From positions 1-64,000 of the forward strand of contig WRDO01000009.1 of NCBI GenBank assembly GCA_009779755.1: 64,000 bases of DNA, written 5' to 3'. The notes beneath the pieces are model-generated. The model was not told the origin of the DNA, did no database searches, and saw only the letters and a list, made by a program, of their open reading frames with translations. Position 1 is the first letter of the stretch, and each line of letters starts with the position of its first letter. Position numbers and translations under genes: made by a program. This DNA is from Defluviitaleaceae bacterium (GTDB lineage: Bacteria > Bacillota > Clostridia > Lachnospirales > WQUN01). Below, piece after piece: positions 16,339 through 25,368 of this stretch.

Positions 16339-17316
16339 ATGAACCAAAACAAAAACCGCAAACCATCACCCCCCCAGCAACGCGTCTTACCCAAGGTTAT
16401 CACCGTAATCATGTTTTCGTTGGCGGTTTATTTTATTTGGGATTTGATCGCCAACGCCAACCCCGAAATCCTGATGACAGCGGCGGGGATATCGTCGAGG
16501 GATCCCGTACGGCAGCGTCCCGCGGCGGATCCGGTACCGATTCAAGCGACCGACGGGTTGCAAACGGGATCCCCACCCGAAATTGAAGAACCGATGTATT
16601 TCCGGCAAATATCCCTCTCCGAAATCACCCCCACCCCCTATCTCAAGCTCGTCAACCGCGCCATTTCCATCCAAAGCCCCATAAACGCGGATTACCTCGT
16701 TAACGTTTGGCCGGGCTCCCCCGCGCGGGATTTGAACGTAATGTTGCACGCGACCGCATCCGCCGCCATACGTGACTTGCTGACCGAAGCGCGGAGCGCG
16801 GGCTTTAGCGGACTCTACGTCGCCGACGGTTACCGTACGTATAATGAACAATCGCGCCTCTTCGCCAACATTGCCGATAAAACCTACGTCATGCCTGCGG
16901 GCCACAGCGAGCATCAGCTGGGTTTGGCGGCGGATATCCTGAGTGTGGACGGCAATTCCAACGGGATGCGCGGTACGGCCGAGGCGCAATGGCTGGCGGA
17001 GAACGCGCCGCGTTTCGGTTTAATCCTGCGGTACCCGTACGACAAGCAGGACATTACGGAGGTCGCTTACGAACCGTGGCATTTCCGCTATGTGGGGCGC
17101 GTCCACGCTTTTATAATGGGGGAATACGGTTTTGTTTTGGAAGAATACATCGAATTCCTGCGGGAACGCGAAACCTATGAAACGGAAATCGACGGCAAAA
17201 CGTACCTCATCATGTACCAACGTCCCGAAAATGGTAAAATATCCGTACTCGAACATTGGGTGCATACCGTTTCCGACGCAAACACGGGGGGTTATATTAT
17301 TACGGCTTGGAGGTAG
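16339..17316 (+). CDS. VanY-like D,D-carboxypeptidase (peptidase M15)
   Basis: A 325-residue membrane-anchored peptidase: a cytoplasmic Pro-rich start, one membrane helix at about residues 19-40, a linker, then the M15B domain. The zinc site is visible as SEHQLGLAAD (S-x-H-x-x-G-x-A-x-D) and EPWHFRYVG, and the substrate-binding ADGYRTYNEQ is present. Such enzymes remove the terminal D-Ala of peptidoglycan stems outside the membrane. A GGAGG site precedes the ATG. The response regulator gene starts one base after the stop, so VanY, VanR and VanS form one operon. No D-Ala-D-Lac/Ser ligase is nearby, so resistance is not implied. Confidence 0.93.
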   Translation: MNQNKNRKPSPPQQRVLPKVITVIMFSLAVYFIWDLIANANPEILMTAAGISSRDPVRQRPAADPVPIQATDGLQTGSPPEIEEPMYFRQISLSEITPTPYLKLVNRAISIQSPINADYLVNVWPGSPARDLNVMLHATASAAIRDLLTEARSAGFSGLYVADGYRTYNEQSRLFANIADKTYVMPAGHSEHQLGLAADILSVDGNSNGMRGTAEAQWLAENAPRFGLILRYPYDKQDITEVAYEPWHFRYVGRVHAFIMGEYGFVLEEYIEFLRERETYETEIDGKTYLIMYQRPENGKISVLEHWVHTVSDANTGGYIITAWR

Positions 17317-17317
17317 T

Positions 17318-18034
17318 ATGGAGCATACAATTCTGATTTGTGACGACGACGAAGACATCCTAAGCGCTTTGGAAATCTACCTGCGGCAGGAAGGGTACAA
17401 AACCCTGCGTGCCGCCAACGGCAAAGAAGCCGTCGAAGCCGTCAACCGTGAGCCCATCCACCTCGTTCTGCTCGACGTAATGATGCCCGTGATGGACGGC
17501 ATACAGGCGGCGGTCAAAATCCGCGAAGCCGGCAACGTCCCCATCATATTCCTTTCGGCGAAAAGCGAGGAAACCGACAAGATACTGGGCTTGAACATGG
17601 GCGGCGACGATTACATCACCAAGCCCTTTAACCCCGTGGAGCTGATCGCGCGGGTACGGGCTTCGCTGCGGCGTTATGCCCGTTTGGGCGGGTTAAACGG
17701 CGTACCGCCCGTTACCGCCGACGAAAAGGACATCTACCGTTCCGGCGGCTTGGTGCTGGACGACGGCAGGAAGCGTGTGAGCGTCGAAGGCGAAGAAGTT
17801 ACCCTTACCGCGCTGGAATACAACATCCTAAAGCTGCTCATCTCCCACCCCGACAGGGTTTTTTCCTCGTCGCAAATCTACGAAGCCGTATGGGACGAAC
17901 CCGCCTTCCACGTATCTAAAACCGTTTCCGTCCATATCCGGCACATCCGCGAGAAAATCGAAATCAACCCCAAAGAGCCGCGTTACTTAAAGGTGATTTA
18001 CGGCTTGGGGTACAAGGTGGTCAAACATGCGTAA
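17318..18034 (+). CDS. OmpR/PhoB-family response regulator (VanR-like)
   Basis: The 238-residue protein starts at the ATG at 17318, with GGAGG at 17309-17313 inside the end of vanY. An upstream in-frame extension has no regulator-like sequence. The receiver domain begins MEHTILICDDDEDILSAL; the phosphoacceptor is Asp53 in LVLLDVMMPVMDG, with the later Lys in YITKPFNPVEL. The C-terminal winged helix includes VTLTALEYNILKLLISHPD and VHIRHIREKIE. It overlaps the sensor kinase gene by 8 bases. It probably controls its own operon, including the carboxypeptidase. Confidence 0.96.
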   Translation: MEHTILICDDDEDILSALEIYLRQEGYKTLRAANGKEAVEAVNREPIHLVLLDVMMPVMDGIQAAVKIREAGNVPIIFLSAKSEETDKILGLNMGGDDYITKPFNPVELIARVRASLRRYARLGGLNGVPPVTADEKDIYRSGGLVLDDGRKRVSVEGEEVTLTALEYNILKLLISHPDRVFSSSQIYEAVWDEPAFHVSKTVSVHIRHIREKIEINPKEPRYLKVIYGLGYKVVKHA

Positions 18035-19454
18035 AATATTGTGCAACCCGCTTGTTAAGGTCTTTTATTTTTTGGCGGGGTACGGTTTTGCCGTTTCCGC
18101 TTTACGCGCGCGCAGCCATACTTTTGATGTCCTGTTGGGGCGGTTCTTCGGCGGGGTTTTCCGCTTCGGGTTTGCGGTGTCGGTCGTTTGTTTGGGTGTT
18201 TGCGCGGCTGTTTTGCTCCTTTCCGTATGGATGACGAAGCCCGAGGGGAAGCGGGAAGCCGTATTCCAATATTGGCGGAACGTCGATTTCATCCTGCTTG
18301 TCTTGGTTGCGGCGTGCGGCGTGTGGTACCTCATGAATTCCGCTTACGCTGAATGGCGGTACATTTTTTCCTATATCCCGCCGTTTTTGGCGTATACCGT
18401 TGTGATGTTTATCTTAATAGAGTTCGCCGCCCGTATACGGGACGGGGATTTGCTGCGCACGCTGTATTGGGTACGTTTTTTTCGCGTGTACCCCGTATGG
18501 CGGCTGACGGGCTTGTCTTTTACCCTAATTTTAATGGGAGGGCTTGCGCTTTTTATTGTCTTGTTCCCGCCAATCGGGACACGGTTGAATTATTGGCTGA
18601 ACTTAATGATTTACGGCGTTTCCGGCGGCATTAACGCGCCCCCGATGCGCCGGTTCTATGATTTGTCCAATCTCCTGCGCGTTTTCTCCGCCGTGACCGT
18701 CGTCGGGCTGACCGGATTTGCCGCGCACCTGCTTAACCTCGCGCAAAAATACGAAGCCGCCAACGCCGATAAGCTCCGCTCCGAACAATTTAAGACGGAG
18801 CTTATCACCAACGTATCCCACGACATCCGCACGCCGCTCACTTCCATTATCAACTACGTGGATTTATTAAAATCCGAAGAATTGCGAAACGAAACCGCCG
18901 CCGGATACGTAGCCGTGCTGGAGCGCAAGTCCCGCCGCTTGAAAATCCTGATTGACGACCTGATGGAAGCCTCCAAAGCGGGTACTGGCAACCTGCGCGT
19001 GGAAACGGAAAGCGTGAACCTAAACGAAATCGTCGGGCAAATTGCCGGGGAATTCGACACCGCTTTTTCCGAACGCGATTTAACGCTGGTGTTACGCCAG
19101 CCCGAAGAACCGCTGCGGGTCACCGCCGACAGCCGCCATTTGTGGCGCGTGCTGGAGAACTTATTTTCCAACGCCGCCAAGTACGCGCTCCCCGGCACGC
19201 GCGTCTTCGCGGAAATCACCGCGCAAAACGGGGACGCGGTAATTATATTGAAGAATACTTCGCAAATACCCATCGACGCTCCGCGCGACGATTTGGCGGA
19301 GCAATTCATCCGCGGTGACCGCGCCAGGCAAACCGAGGGCAGCGGCTTGGGGCTTTACATCGCCAAAAGCCTTGTCGAATTGATGGGCGGGCGCCTTACC
19401 ATCCGCGTAACAGGGGATTTGTTTGACGCGGAGATTTCCATTCCCGTAATCTAA
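18027..19454 (+). CDS. Membrane sensor histidine kinase (VanS-like)
   Basis: A 475-residue kinase with four hydrophobic segments in the first 200 residues, then a coiled linker, the dimerisation/phosphoacceptor helix with His in NVSHDIRTPLTSIINYVD, an N box in LWRVLENLFSNAAKYALP and a G2-type box GSGLGLYIAKSLVELMGG. It signals to the response regulator encoded 8 bases within its start. The sensing part lacks a large extracellular domain, so the signal is probably detected in or near the membrane, as for cell-wall stress kinases. The ligand is unknown. Confidence 0.95.
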   Translation: MRKILCNPLVKVFYFLAGYGFAVSALRARSHTFDVLLGRFFGGVFRFGFAVSVVCLGVCAAVLLLSVWMTKPEGKREAVFQYWRNVDFILLVLVAACGVWYLMNSAYAEWRYIFSYIPPFLAYTVVMFILIEFAARIRDGDLLRTLYWVRFFRVYPVWRLTGLSFTLILMGGLALFIVLFPPIGTRLNYWLNLMIYGVSGGINAPPMRRFYDLSNLLRVFSAVTVVGLTGFAAHLLNLAQKYEAANADKLRSEQFKTELITNVSHDIRTPLTSIINYVDLLKSEELRNETAAGYVAVLERKSRRLKILIDDLMEASKAGTGNLRVETESVNLNEIVGQIAGEFDTAFSERDLTLVLRQPEEPLRVTADSRHLWRVLENLFSNAAKYALPGTRVFAEITAQNGDAVIILKNTSQIPIDAPRDDLAEQFIRGDRARQTEGSGLGLYIAKSLVELMGGRLTIRVTGDLFDAEISIPVI

Positions 19455-19498
19455 ATGTTATAATTGCCTGACATTCAATCGGAAAGAAGGAATCCGCC

Positions 19499-21766
19499 AT
19501 GCCCCTGATCGAATTCGCGCAAGGCGCAACGCTGTGCAGCATGGGCGAACCCATGCAAAACCTTTTCTTCATCACAAAGGGCGGCGCGTCGGCGTTGCTG
19601 GCAGGCCGCACCTTCCGCTTCGAACAAGGGGATACGATCGGGCTCGACGCCATTTCCTCCGGTTCATATAACCATACATATACCGCCGTATCGGATATGA
19701 CGGTATTCGCCTACCCCTGCGACAGCTTCGAAACGCTTGACTCGCTGATCAAGGATAAACCGGATGTGGGGCATCTCTTGGTCAATTCGATGTGCCGTAA
19801 GCTCTCCGACTTTTTGCGTTATTGGTCTACGTTAAAGCTGGAGGCCGACAGCGCGTTCGCCACGATGGACGATATCTACCCGCAATACCTGCGGTTATGT
19901 ACGTTGTACGCGTTTGCCTCCAAGCAACTGCCGGGTTTGACCGCCATCACGGGAGCGGCCAATTCCGGCACGGTGGAAGGGTGGATGCACGAATATTATT
20001 CCGAATTAAAGGACTTGGAACCCGCGATACAAAAGACGATCTTTAAGATTACGGGTATTTCCGGCGGGTTTTTGCGCAAGGGTGCGGAGGATATCCTGGA
20101 CGTTTTGCAATCGTGCAAGGCGCTGCAGGAATACTTGAAGGAGATTTCCAAGGTCTACATCAGCCACGACGAACACGACCTGTTGAACCTTATCACCGAG
20201 CTGCACCTTAATTCCATGAGCATCAAAGGCGCGGATGCCGCCGTCTCGGGTATTATGGCGCGGTTGACGGGTATGCTTTCGGGCATGACGAGCGTTTCCG
20301 CGTCCTCTTACCAAGCGCGTCTCGCGGCTTACGCGGAAAAGGTAAAGGAATACCGCGGCAACAAAGGCGTTACGGTGTTGCCCAACGCCGCCGCACCCAA
20401 GCAGAACCTGTCCGATTCCATGTCCGTTATATTGGAATATTCGGGTATGCCCGAGGAAACGGCCAACGTATTCGCACGGCAGGTACACGAATTTACCAAG
20501 ATGTCCGACCGTACATCGTCCGAGGATGATGTTTACCGTTTACGCCGCGAACTTACCAAGGTATTCTACCCGCTTTACCAAAACGTTTTCGTCAAACACC
20601 TCAAGGATCCCAATCCCCCCACGATCATCAAGATGTTCTTGGAATTCGGCTACATCGACGCGGCGCTCGCGGGCCCGCCGAACGCCGATTATTTGTATTC
20701 CATCGCGGATTCGCTTAAGGGTGACCCCGAACAGGGCGTCTATACCATCCGTGAATGGATGAAGGCCATCTACGAAGGCAAAAGGGAACCCAGCCGCGAC
20801 GAGTTCGACCTCGATTGGCCCGCGTGGCTTCAAGACCAAAAACAAACGGGCGAAATCACCGCCGCGGATGTCGAGCGCCTGATCAACGATCGGGAAGCCA
20901 AGCTCCGCTTCGAGCTGGAAAACGTATTCCCCATCGCCAACAAAATGACCTACGGGCGCGCGACCACGTTCTGCCCGCTTTTCGGCGACCACAACCTCCA
21001 ACGCAAGCTGGAGGACGCGATCGTAACCCCCGCCCGTATTAAAGAAGCCTTCGACGAAATCAACGAAATCGATTTCTCCGCCTTCCACAGGCCCGTTATC
21101 TACGAAAACGCCGAGCTCGGCGTCGCCAAGGAAAACGTAAACGTCCGCATCATGCCCGAAGTCATATTGATGCCCAACGTCGGCTTGCGCGGCGCCATGT
21201 GGCAGGACATCGAAGGCCGTAAGCGCAACACGCCGGGCCGTGTGTTCGCCCCGGTTTTCCTGCTCATTGACCTTAAACCCATGCTCATGCGTATCGCGGG
21301 CGAGTTCCGCTGGGAGATTTGCAAGCGTATCATGGGTATGCGGTGGAACGACCTCTCCGACCCGTCCCTCACCGCCGAATATTGCGATTACCTGCAGTTC
21401 TACCGTTCCAACCGCGACCTCTCCGCCGAAGTGAAGGCCGACGTCAAACTCGAGTTGACCCGCGCGAAGAACAATTACCGTACCGTATTCGTCAATAACT
21501 ATGTAGAGTGGCTGATGTACGAATCCAACGGCTCGCCGCGCCTAAATAAGCAGGCACGCAGGATCCTCATGTCCTACTGCCCCTTCCCCGCCGCCATCCG
21601 CGAAAAACTTTCCAACAGCCCGCAATACCTTGAACCGTTAAAGAATTTCGGCATCAAGAACCAACAACGCGTACAGCATCTGACGCGCATAACCAACAAG
21701 CTGACCCAAAGCGGCAAGGAAGTGCCGAAGGAACTGGCGGACGAATTGGAGTTCGCGAAAGCGTAG
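19499..21766 (+). CDS. Cyclic-nucleotide-binding-domain protein with long uncharacterised C-terminal region
   Basis: A 755-residue soluble protein. Residues 1-100 form a cNMP-binding beta-roll: IEFAQGATLCSMGEPMQNLF, FFITKGGASALL, FEQGDTIGLDAI and the strand ending VFAYPCDSFETLD. The canonical phosphate-binding R of Crp-like domains is not obvious, so the ligand is uncertain. No DNA-binding helix-turn-helix follows. The remaining 650 residues are helix-rich with no family I recognise, including conserved-looking stretches such as KMTYGRATTFCPLFGDHN and NVGLRGAMWQDIEGRKRN. AAGGA lies 7 bases before the ATG. It stands alone between the kinase and GGT genes. Confidence 0.75.
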   Translation: MPLIEFAQGATLCSMGEPMQNLFFITKGGASALLAGRTFRFEQGDTIGLDAISSGSYNHTYTAVSDMTVFAYPCDSFETLDSLIKDKPDVGHLLVNSMCRKLSDFLRYWSTLKLEADSAFATMDDIYPQYLRLCTLYAFASKQLPGLTAITGAANSGTVEGWMHEYYSELKDLEPAIQKTIFKITGISGGFLRKGAEDILDVLQSCKALQEYLKEISKVYISHDEHDLLNLITELHLNSMSIKGADAAVSGIMARLTGMLSGMTSVSASSYQARLAAYAEKVKEYRGNKGVTVLPNAAAPKQNLSDSMSVILEYSGMPEETANVFARQVHEFTKMSDRTSSEDDVYRLRRELTKVFYPLYQNVFVKHLKDPNPPTIIKMFLEFGYIDAALAGPPNADYLYSIADSLKGDPEQGVYTIREWMKAIYEGKREPSRDEFDLDWPAWLQDQKQTGEITAADVERLINDREAKLRFELENVFPIANKMTYGRATTFCPLFGDHNLQRKLEDAIVTPARIKEAFDEINEIDFSAFHRPVIYENAELGVAKENVNVRIMPEVILMPNVGLRGAMWQDIEGRKRNTPGRVFAPVFLLIDLKPMLMRIAGEFRWEICKRIMGMRWNDLSDPSLTAEYCDYLQFYRSNRDLSAEVKADVKLELTRAKNNYRTVFVNNYVEWLMYESNGSPRLNKQARRILMSYCPFPAAIREKLSNSPQYLEPLKNFGIKNQQRVQHLTRITNKLTQSGKEVPKELADELEFAKA

Positions 21767-21802
21767 CGGGGGAATCCCGATGAAGGGGGCATTTGTGTAC
21801 GT

Positions 21803-21820
21803 TTGACAAAATGATATAAT
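21803..21820 (+). promoter_or_regulatory. Consensus -10 box with overlapping TTGACA before ggt-like gene
   Basis: TTGACA (21803-21808) and TATAAT (21815-21820) are both perfect but only 6 bases apart, so they cannot belong to the same standard promoter. The TATAAT most likely works with a poorer -35 near 21792-21798. AAGGAG (21831-21836) lies 10 bases before the ATG at 21847. Confidence 0.5.
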
Positions 21821-21846
21821 CATGTGCGATAAGGAGCCGTATACAT

Positions 21847-23436
21847 ATGACATTCAACCCCTTACACAACCCCTTCCCCTCCGCCCGAAACGTACACTAC
21901 GCGCGGAAGGGGATGGTGGCGACGTCCCAACCCTTGGCCGCGCAGACAGGGCTGGAAATATTAAAACGCGGCGGCAACGCCATCGACGCGGCGATCGCAA
22001 CAGCCGCTTGCCTGACGGTGGTGGAACCGACTTCCAACGGTATCGGCGGGGACGCTTTTGCGTTGGTATGGACCGACGGTAAATTGCATGGCTTAAATGC
22101 CTCCGGACGTTCGCCCGAAGGTATCTCCATCGAAAAGGTTAAGGCGCTGGGGCATGAAACAATGCCCGTACACGGTTTTGTCCCCGTTACGGTACCCGGC
22201 GCGCCGGGAGGCTGGGCGGAACTTTGCAAACGCTTCGGCAAGCTGTCGCTGTCGGAATGTTTGGCACCCGCCGCCGCGTACGCCCGCGAAGGGTTTCCCG
22301 TTTCGCCCGCCCTCGGCAAATATTGGGATATCGCTTTCCGATTTTATGTAAAACACAGGTATAATCCCGCTTTTGCGCCGTGGTTCGATACCTTTGCGCC
22401 CAAAGGCCGCGCACCGGAAATCGGTGAAATGTGGTCGTCCGCAGCCCACGCGGAAACGCTGGAGGAAATCGGGGAGACATATGCGGAATGTTTTTATCGC
22501 GGCTGGATGGCCGCCGACATCGAGGCCTTTTCGGCTTGCCACGGCGGGTTTTTGACGATAAACGACATGGAATCGTACGCCCCGGAATGGGAGGACCCCA
22601 TCTCCGTCAATTACCGCGGCTACGATATATGGGAAATGCCGCCCAACGGCCAAGGCATCGTGGCGTTAATGGCACTGGGTATACTTAACGGCTTGCCGAC
22701 AACCCAACACAATCAAATTGAAGCGTTAAAGCTGGCATTCGTGCAGGGGATGGCGAATGTAACGGATAAGGAACGCATGAAATTTACCGTAAAGGATTTA
22801 TTGGACGAGGATTACCTTTCGCTTTTGCGGGACAAAATAAAAGGAGATGCCCAAACCCCCGCCGTTACGCCGCCAGCACCAAGCGGTACGGTATACTTGG
22901 CGGCCGCCGACGGTGAAGGTAACATGGTAAGTTTTATCCAAAGCAATTATATGGGTTTCGGCTCGGGCATGGTTGTACCCGGTACGGGCATCGCATTACA
23001 AAACCGCGGCGCGGACTTCAGCCTGTACAAAAGCCACCCCAACGCCTTAGCCGGCGGGAAAAAGACGTACCACACGATTATCCCCGGGTTTATCACCCGC
23101 GGCGCCCGAGCGGTTGGTCCTTTCGGCGTGATGGGCGGGTACATGCAGCCCCAAGGGCATGTGCAAGTGGTTACGAATCTGATCGACAAACATTTGAACC
23201 CCCAAGCCGCGCTCGACGTTAAACGCTGGCAATGGACCGAAGGCAAGCATATATTGGTTGAATCGGGTTTCCCCGATGATGAAATCATAACATTGTCCGC
23301 CGCGGGGCATGAAATCGTAAAGACCTCCGAGGTCGGCGGCTTCGGGCGGGGTCAAATCATCCTGCGCGACCCGAAAACGGGTGTATTGGCCGGCGGTACG
23401 GAATCGCGGACGGACGGGCACATCGCAAGTTGGTAA
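21847..23436 (+). CDS. Gamma-glutamyltransferase family protein (YwrD-like)
   Basis: A 529-residue Ntn-hydrolase of the gamma-glutamyltranspeptidase family: VATSQPLAAQTGLEILKRGG and NAIDAAIATAACLTVVEP in the large subunit, then the autoprocessing site with catalytic Thr in SGTVYLAAADGEGNMVSFI and oxyanion-region SNYMGFGSGMV. The T-V-Y-L-A-A-A-D variant is typical of the YwrD-like branch rather than classic GGT. No signal peptide is present, so it should be cytoplasmic, acting on glutathione-like or gamma-glutamyl compounds. It has its own promoter-like element. Confidence 0.93.
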   Translation: MTFNPLHNPFPSARNVHYARKGMVATSQPLAAQTGLEILKRGGNAIDAAIATAACLTVVEPTSNGIGGDAFALVWTDGKLHGLNASGRSPEGISIEKVKALGHETMPVHGFVPVTVPGAPGGWAELCKRFGKLSLSECLAPAAAYAREGFPVSPALGKYWDIAFRFYVKHRYNPAFAPWFDTFAPKGRAPEIGEMWSSAAHAETLEEIGETYAECFYRGWMAADIEAFSACHGGFLTINDMESYAPEWEDPISVNYRGYDIWEMPPNGQGIVALMALGILNGLPTTQHNQIEALKLAFVQGMANVTDKERMKFTVKDLLDEDYLSLLRDKIKGDAQTPAVTPPAPSGTVYLAAADGEGNMVSFIQSNYMGFGSGMVVPGTGIALQNRGADFSLYKSHPNALAGGKKTYHTIIPGFITRGARAVGPFGVMGGYMQPQGHVQVVTNLIDKHLNPQAALDVKRWQWTEGKHILVESGFPDDEIITLSAAGHEIVKTSEVGGFGRGQIILRDPKTGVLAGGTESRTDGHIASW

Positions 23437-23491
23437 ATCAATCAAGCGTATTCGCAAGGCAAACAGGTTAAAAAGTTTTAGGAGTGGTACC

Positions 23492-24667
23492 ATGCCTTCC
23501 CCATCACAACATTTCTTCCGATATTTTTTATTGACCCTTTTCGCCGTGTGCTTGGGCGGTGCCACGCTGGTTGCGGGTATCGGCGCGGGTTTTGCCTCCG
23601 CACGGCGTTTCCTCCCCGATGATCACCAACCCACACATACGGAACAGTCCCTTAACCCCCATTTCGGGCCGGAACCGTTCGTATTACCCATCGCCTTCCC
23701 CGAAACGGACTTTTCCGAAATCGTCGATATAGTACGCTCTTCCGTGGTAAGCATCACCATCGAGTCGGAAATCAGCGGATGGCGTAACAACGCTTCCCGC
23801 ACCGCTATAGGGTCGGGCAGCGGTTTTATCTTTTACATGGACGAAAATAACGCTTATGTCGCCACCAACAACCACGTCGTGGAAAATACCATGTATATCC
23901 ATATCTCCCTTGATGACGAAACCCTTATACCCGCGCGCCTTGTCGGCGCCAGCCGCAACAACGACCTGGCCGTATTGGCCGTTTCGTTGGAAACCTTAGC
24001 CGAATACGGCATACCGTTCGGCGTTGCGACCTTGGGGAGCTCGGACGGTTTGCGCATCGGCGATTCGGTTATCGCCATCGGCAACGCGTTGGGGGAAGGG
24101 ATACGCACGACGCAAGGTATCGTAAGCGCGTTGGATTTAAGTATCATCGTACCCAACCCCGCCACGGGCGAACAGCTGACACTTAACGTATTCCAAACCG
24201 ACGCTGCGGTCAACCGCGGCAATTCGGGCGGCCCGCTCTTTAACGAACGCGGCGAGGTCGTCGGTATCATAACCGCCAAGTTTATGGGCGCGGGTATCGA
24301 GGGGATGGGTTATGTGCTCCCCATCGATAACGTTCGCAACCTGATGGAACGCCTGCGCGAGGAAGGGTCTGTTATCATCCCCTTTATGGGTATCATGCAC
24401 GATCCCATCAACGAAGAGCAGCGTGAATTGTTTAACCTGCCCGCCACGGGTATGCTGATACGGAGCGTAACACCCGACACACCCGCCTATGAAGCGGGAC
24501 TCAGGCGTAATGACCTGATCGTGTACCTCGGCGGGATACGGACGCACAACTTCGAGGCGTTCAGGCATGCGTTGATCTCCCACGACGTCGGCGAAACGGT
24601 GGTATTGGGCATCTACCGCGGCGGGCGTTTTATGGAACTGGAAATCACGTTAGGCGCGCCGAGGTAA
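23492..24667 (+). CDS. HtrA/DegP-like serine protease, membrane-anchored
   Basis: The ATG at 23492 has AGGAG (23480-23484) at a 7-base spacing, giving 391 residues; upstream in-frame codons overlap the ggt-like gene and lack protein character. An N-terminal hydrophobic segment (about residues 9-35) anchors it. The trypsin-like triad is visible as His in TNNHVVENTM, Asp in SRNNDLAVLAV and Ser in NRGNSGGPLFN. A single PDZ domain follows (TGMLIRSVTPDTPAYEAGLR). It degrades or refolds damaged envelope proteins outside the membrane. Confidence 0.95.
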   Translation: MPSPSQHFFRYFLLTLFAVCLGGATLVAGIGAGFASARRFLPDDHQPTHTEQSLNPHFGPEPFVLPIAFPETDFSEIVDIVRSSVVSITIESEISGWRNNASRTAIGSGSGFIFYMDENNAYVATNNHVVENTMYIHISLDDETLIPARLVGASRNNDLAVLAVSLETLAEYGIPFGVATLGSSDGLRIGDSVIAIGNALGEGIRTTQGIVSALDLSIIVPNPATGEQLTLNVFQTDAAVNRGNSGGPLFNERGEVVGIITAKFMGAGIEGMGYVLPIDNVRNLMERLREEGSVIIPFMGIMHDPINEEQRELFNLPATGMLIRSVTPDTPAYEAGLRRNDLIVYLGGIRTHNFEAFRHALISHDVGETVVLGIYRGGRFMELEITLGAPR

Positions 24668-24673
24668 CGCGGT

Positions 24674-24988
24674 ATGGAAGACGCGATCGACCCCATCCTG
24701 TTGGACCGTATACTTATATGCGCGAAAAAAGACGAAGCCATCGAAAAGCTGTACCTCTTCGGCAGCCGCGCGCGGGGTACGGCGACGGCGTTTTCGGATA
24801 TCGACATCGCCATTATCTGCACCTCCGCCGCGGACGTAAACCGCGCGGCGTTAAACAAGGCCGCCATATGGTACGACGGCCACGTTTCATTCACATACGT
24901 CCTTTCCCATGAATTTGAAACCGACGACCACCCCTTACACGTTTCGTCATCCATAAAAAAAGAAGGGATCCTCCTATGGCAGAAGTAG
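24674..24988 (+). CDS. Minimal nucleotidyltransferase (MNT)
   Basis: This 104-residue protein contains the pol-beta nucleotidyltransferase core LYLFGSRARGTATAFSDIDI, that is G-S-x-x-R-G then S-D-x-D for metal binding, and VSFTYVLSHEFE near the end. It overlaps the HEPN gene downstream by 13 bases. Such MNT/HEPN pairs act as type VII toxin-antitoxin modules in which the MNT modifies the HEPN RNase with AMP. That role is inferred from family knowledge. Confidence 0.88.
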   Translation: MEDAIDPILLDRILICAKKDEAIEKLYLFGSRARGTATAFSDIDIAIICTSAADVNRAALNKAAIWYDGHVSFTYVLSHEFETDDHPLHVSSSIKKEGILLWQK

Positions 24989-25365
24989 GCAGTTATCTGT
25001 ACATTGCACGAAAGGACCTGCGCCGCGCTGAGTTGATGCACGGCGAAGCGGACTATTGCGCCAGCGGCCGCTTCAGCGAGCAAGCCGTGGAAAAATGCTT
25101 CAAGGCTTTTATTGAAAAAAAAGGAACCGCCGACGATTACAAGCTGATGGGCTTACATAAACCTTGGCGGCTTTACGACCGTTGCTTCGGCATGGGTTTC
25201 CCCGAACTTTCCGACACCGAGGAAAATATCCTGCACAAGCTGGCGGATTATTATTACGATACGAATTACCCCGGCAACGCATATTTTGAACTTTCCCAAG
25301 CGCAGTCATCGGAAGCGTTGGAACTGGCACGGACGATCGTTGAATTAACGGGAGAGGTTCTGTAG
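24976..25365 (+). CDS. HEPN-domain protein, partner of MNT
   Basis: A 129-residue, mostly helical HEPN protein: YLYIARKDLRRAELM, then SEQAVEKCFKAFIEKKG (the A-x-E-K-x-x-K-A core), a His-containing MGLHKPWRLYD and the late DYYYDTNYPG. The R-x4-6-H RNase motif is not clearly present in standard form, so it may be an inactive or non-RNase HEPN. It overlaps the MNT gene and ends 3 bases before yifB. Confidence 0.85.
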   Translation: MAEVGSYLYIARKDLRRAELMHGEADYCASGRFSEQAVEKCFKAFIEKKGTADDYKLMGLHKPWRLYDRCFGMGFPELSDTEENILHKLADYYYDTNYPGNAYFELSQAQSSEALELARTIVELTGEVL

Positions 25366-25368
25366 CCT

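Noticed and set aside
21803..21820. TTGACA and TATAAT as one promoter
   Set aside because: The 6-base spacing is far too short; only the TATAAT is likely to be used, with another -35.
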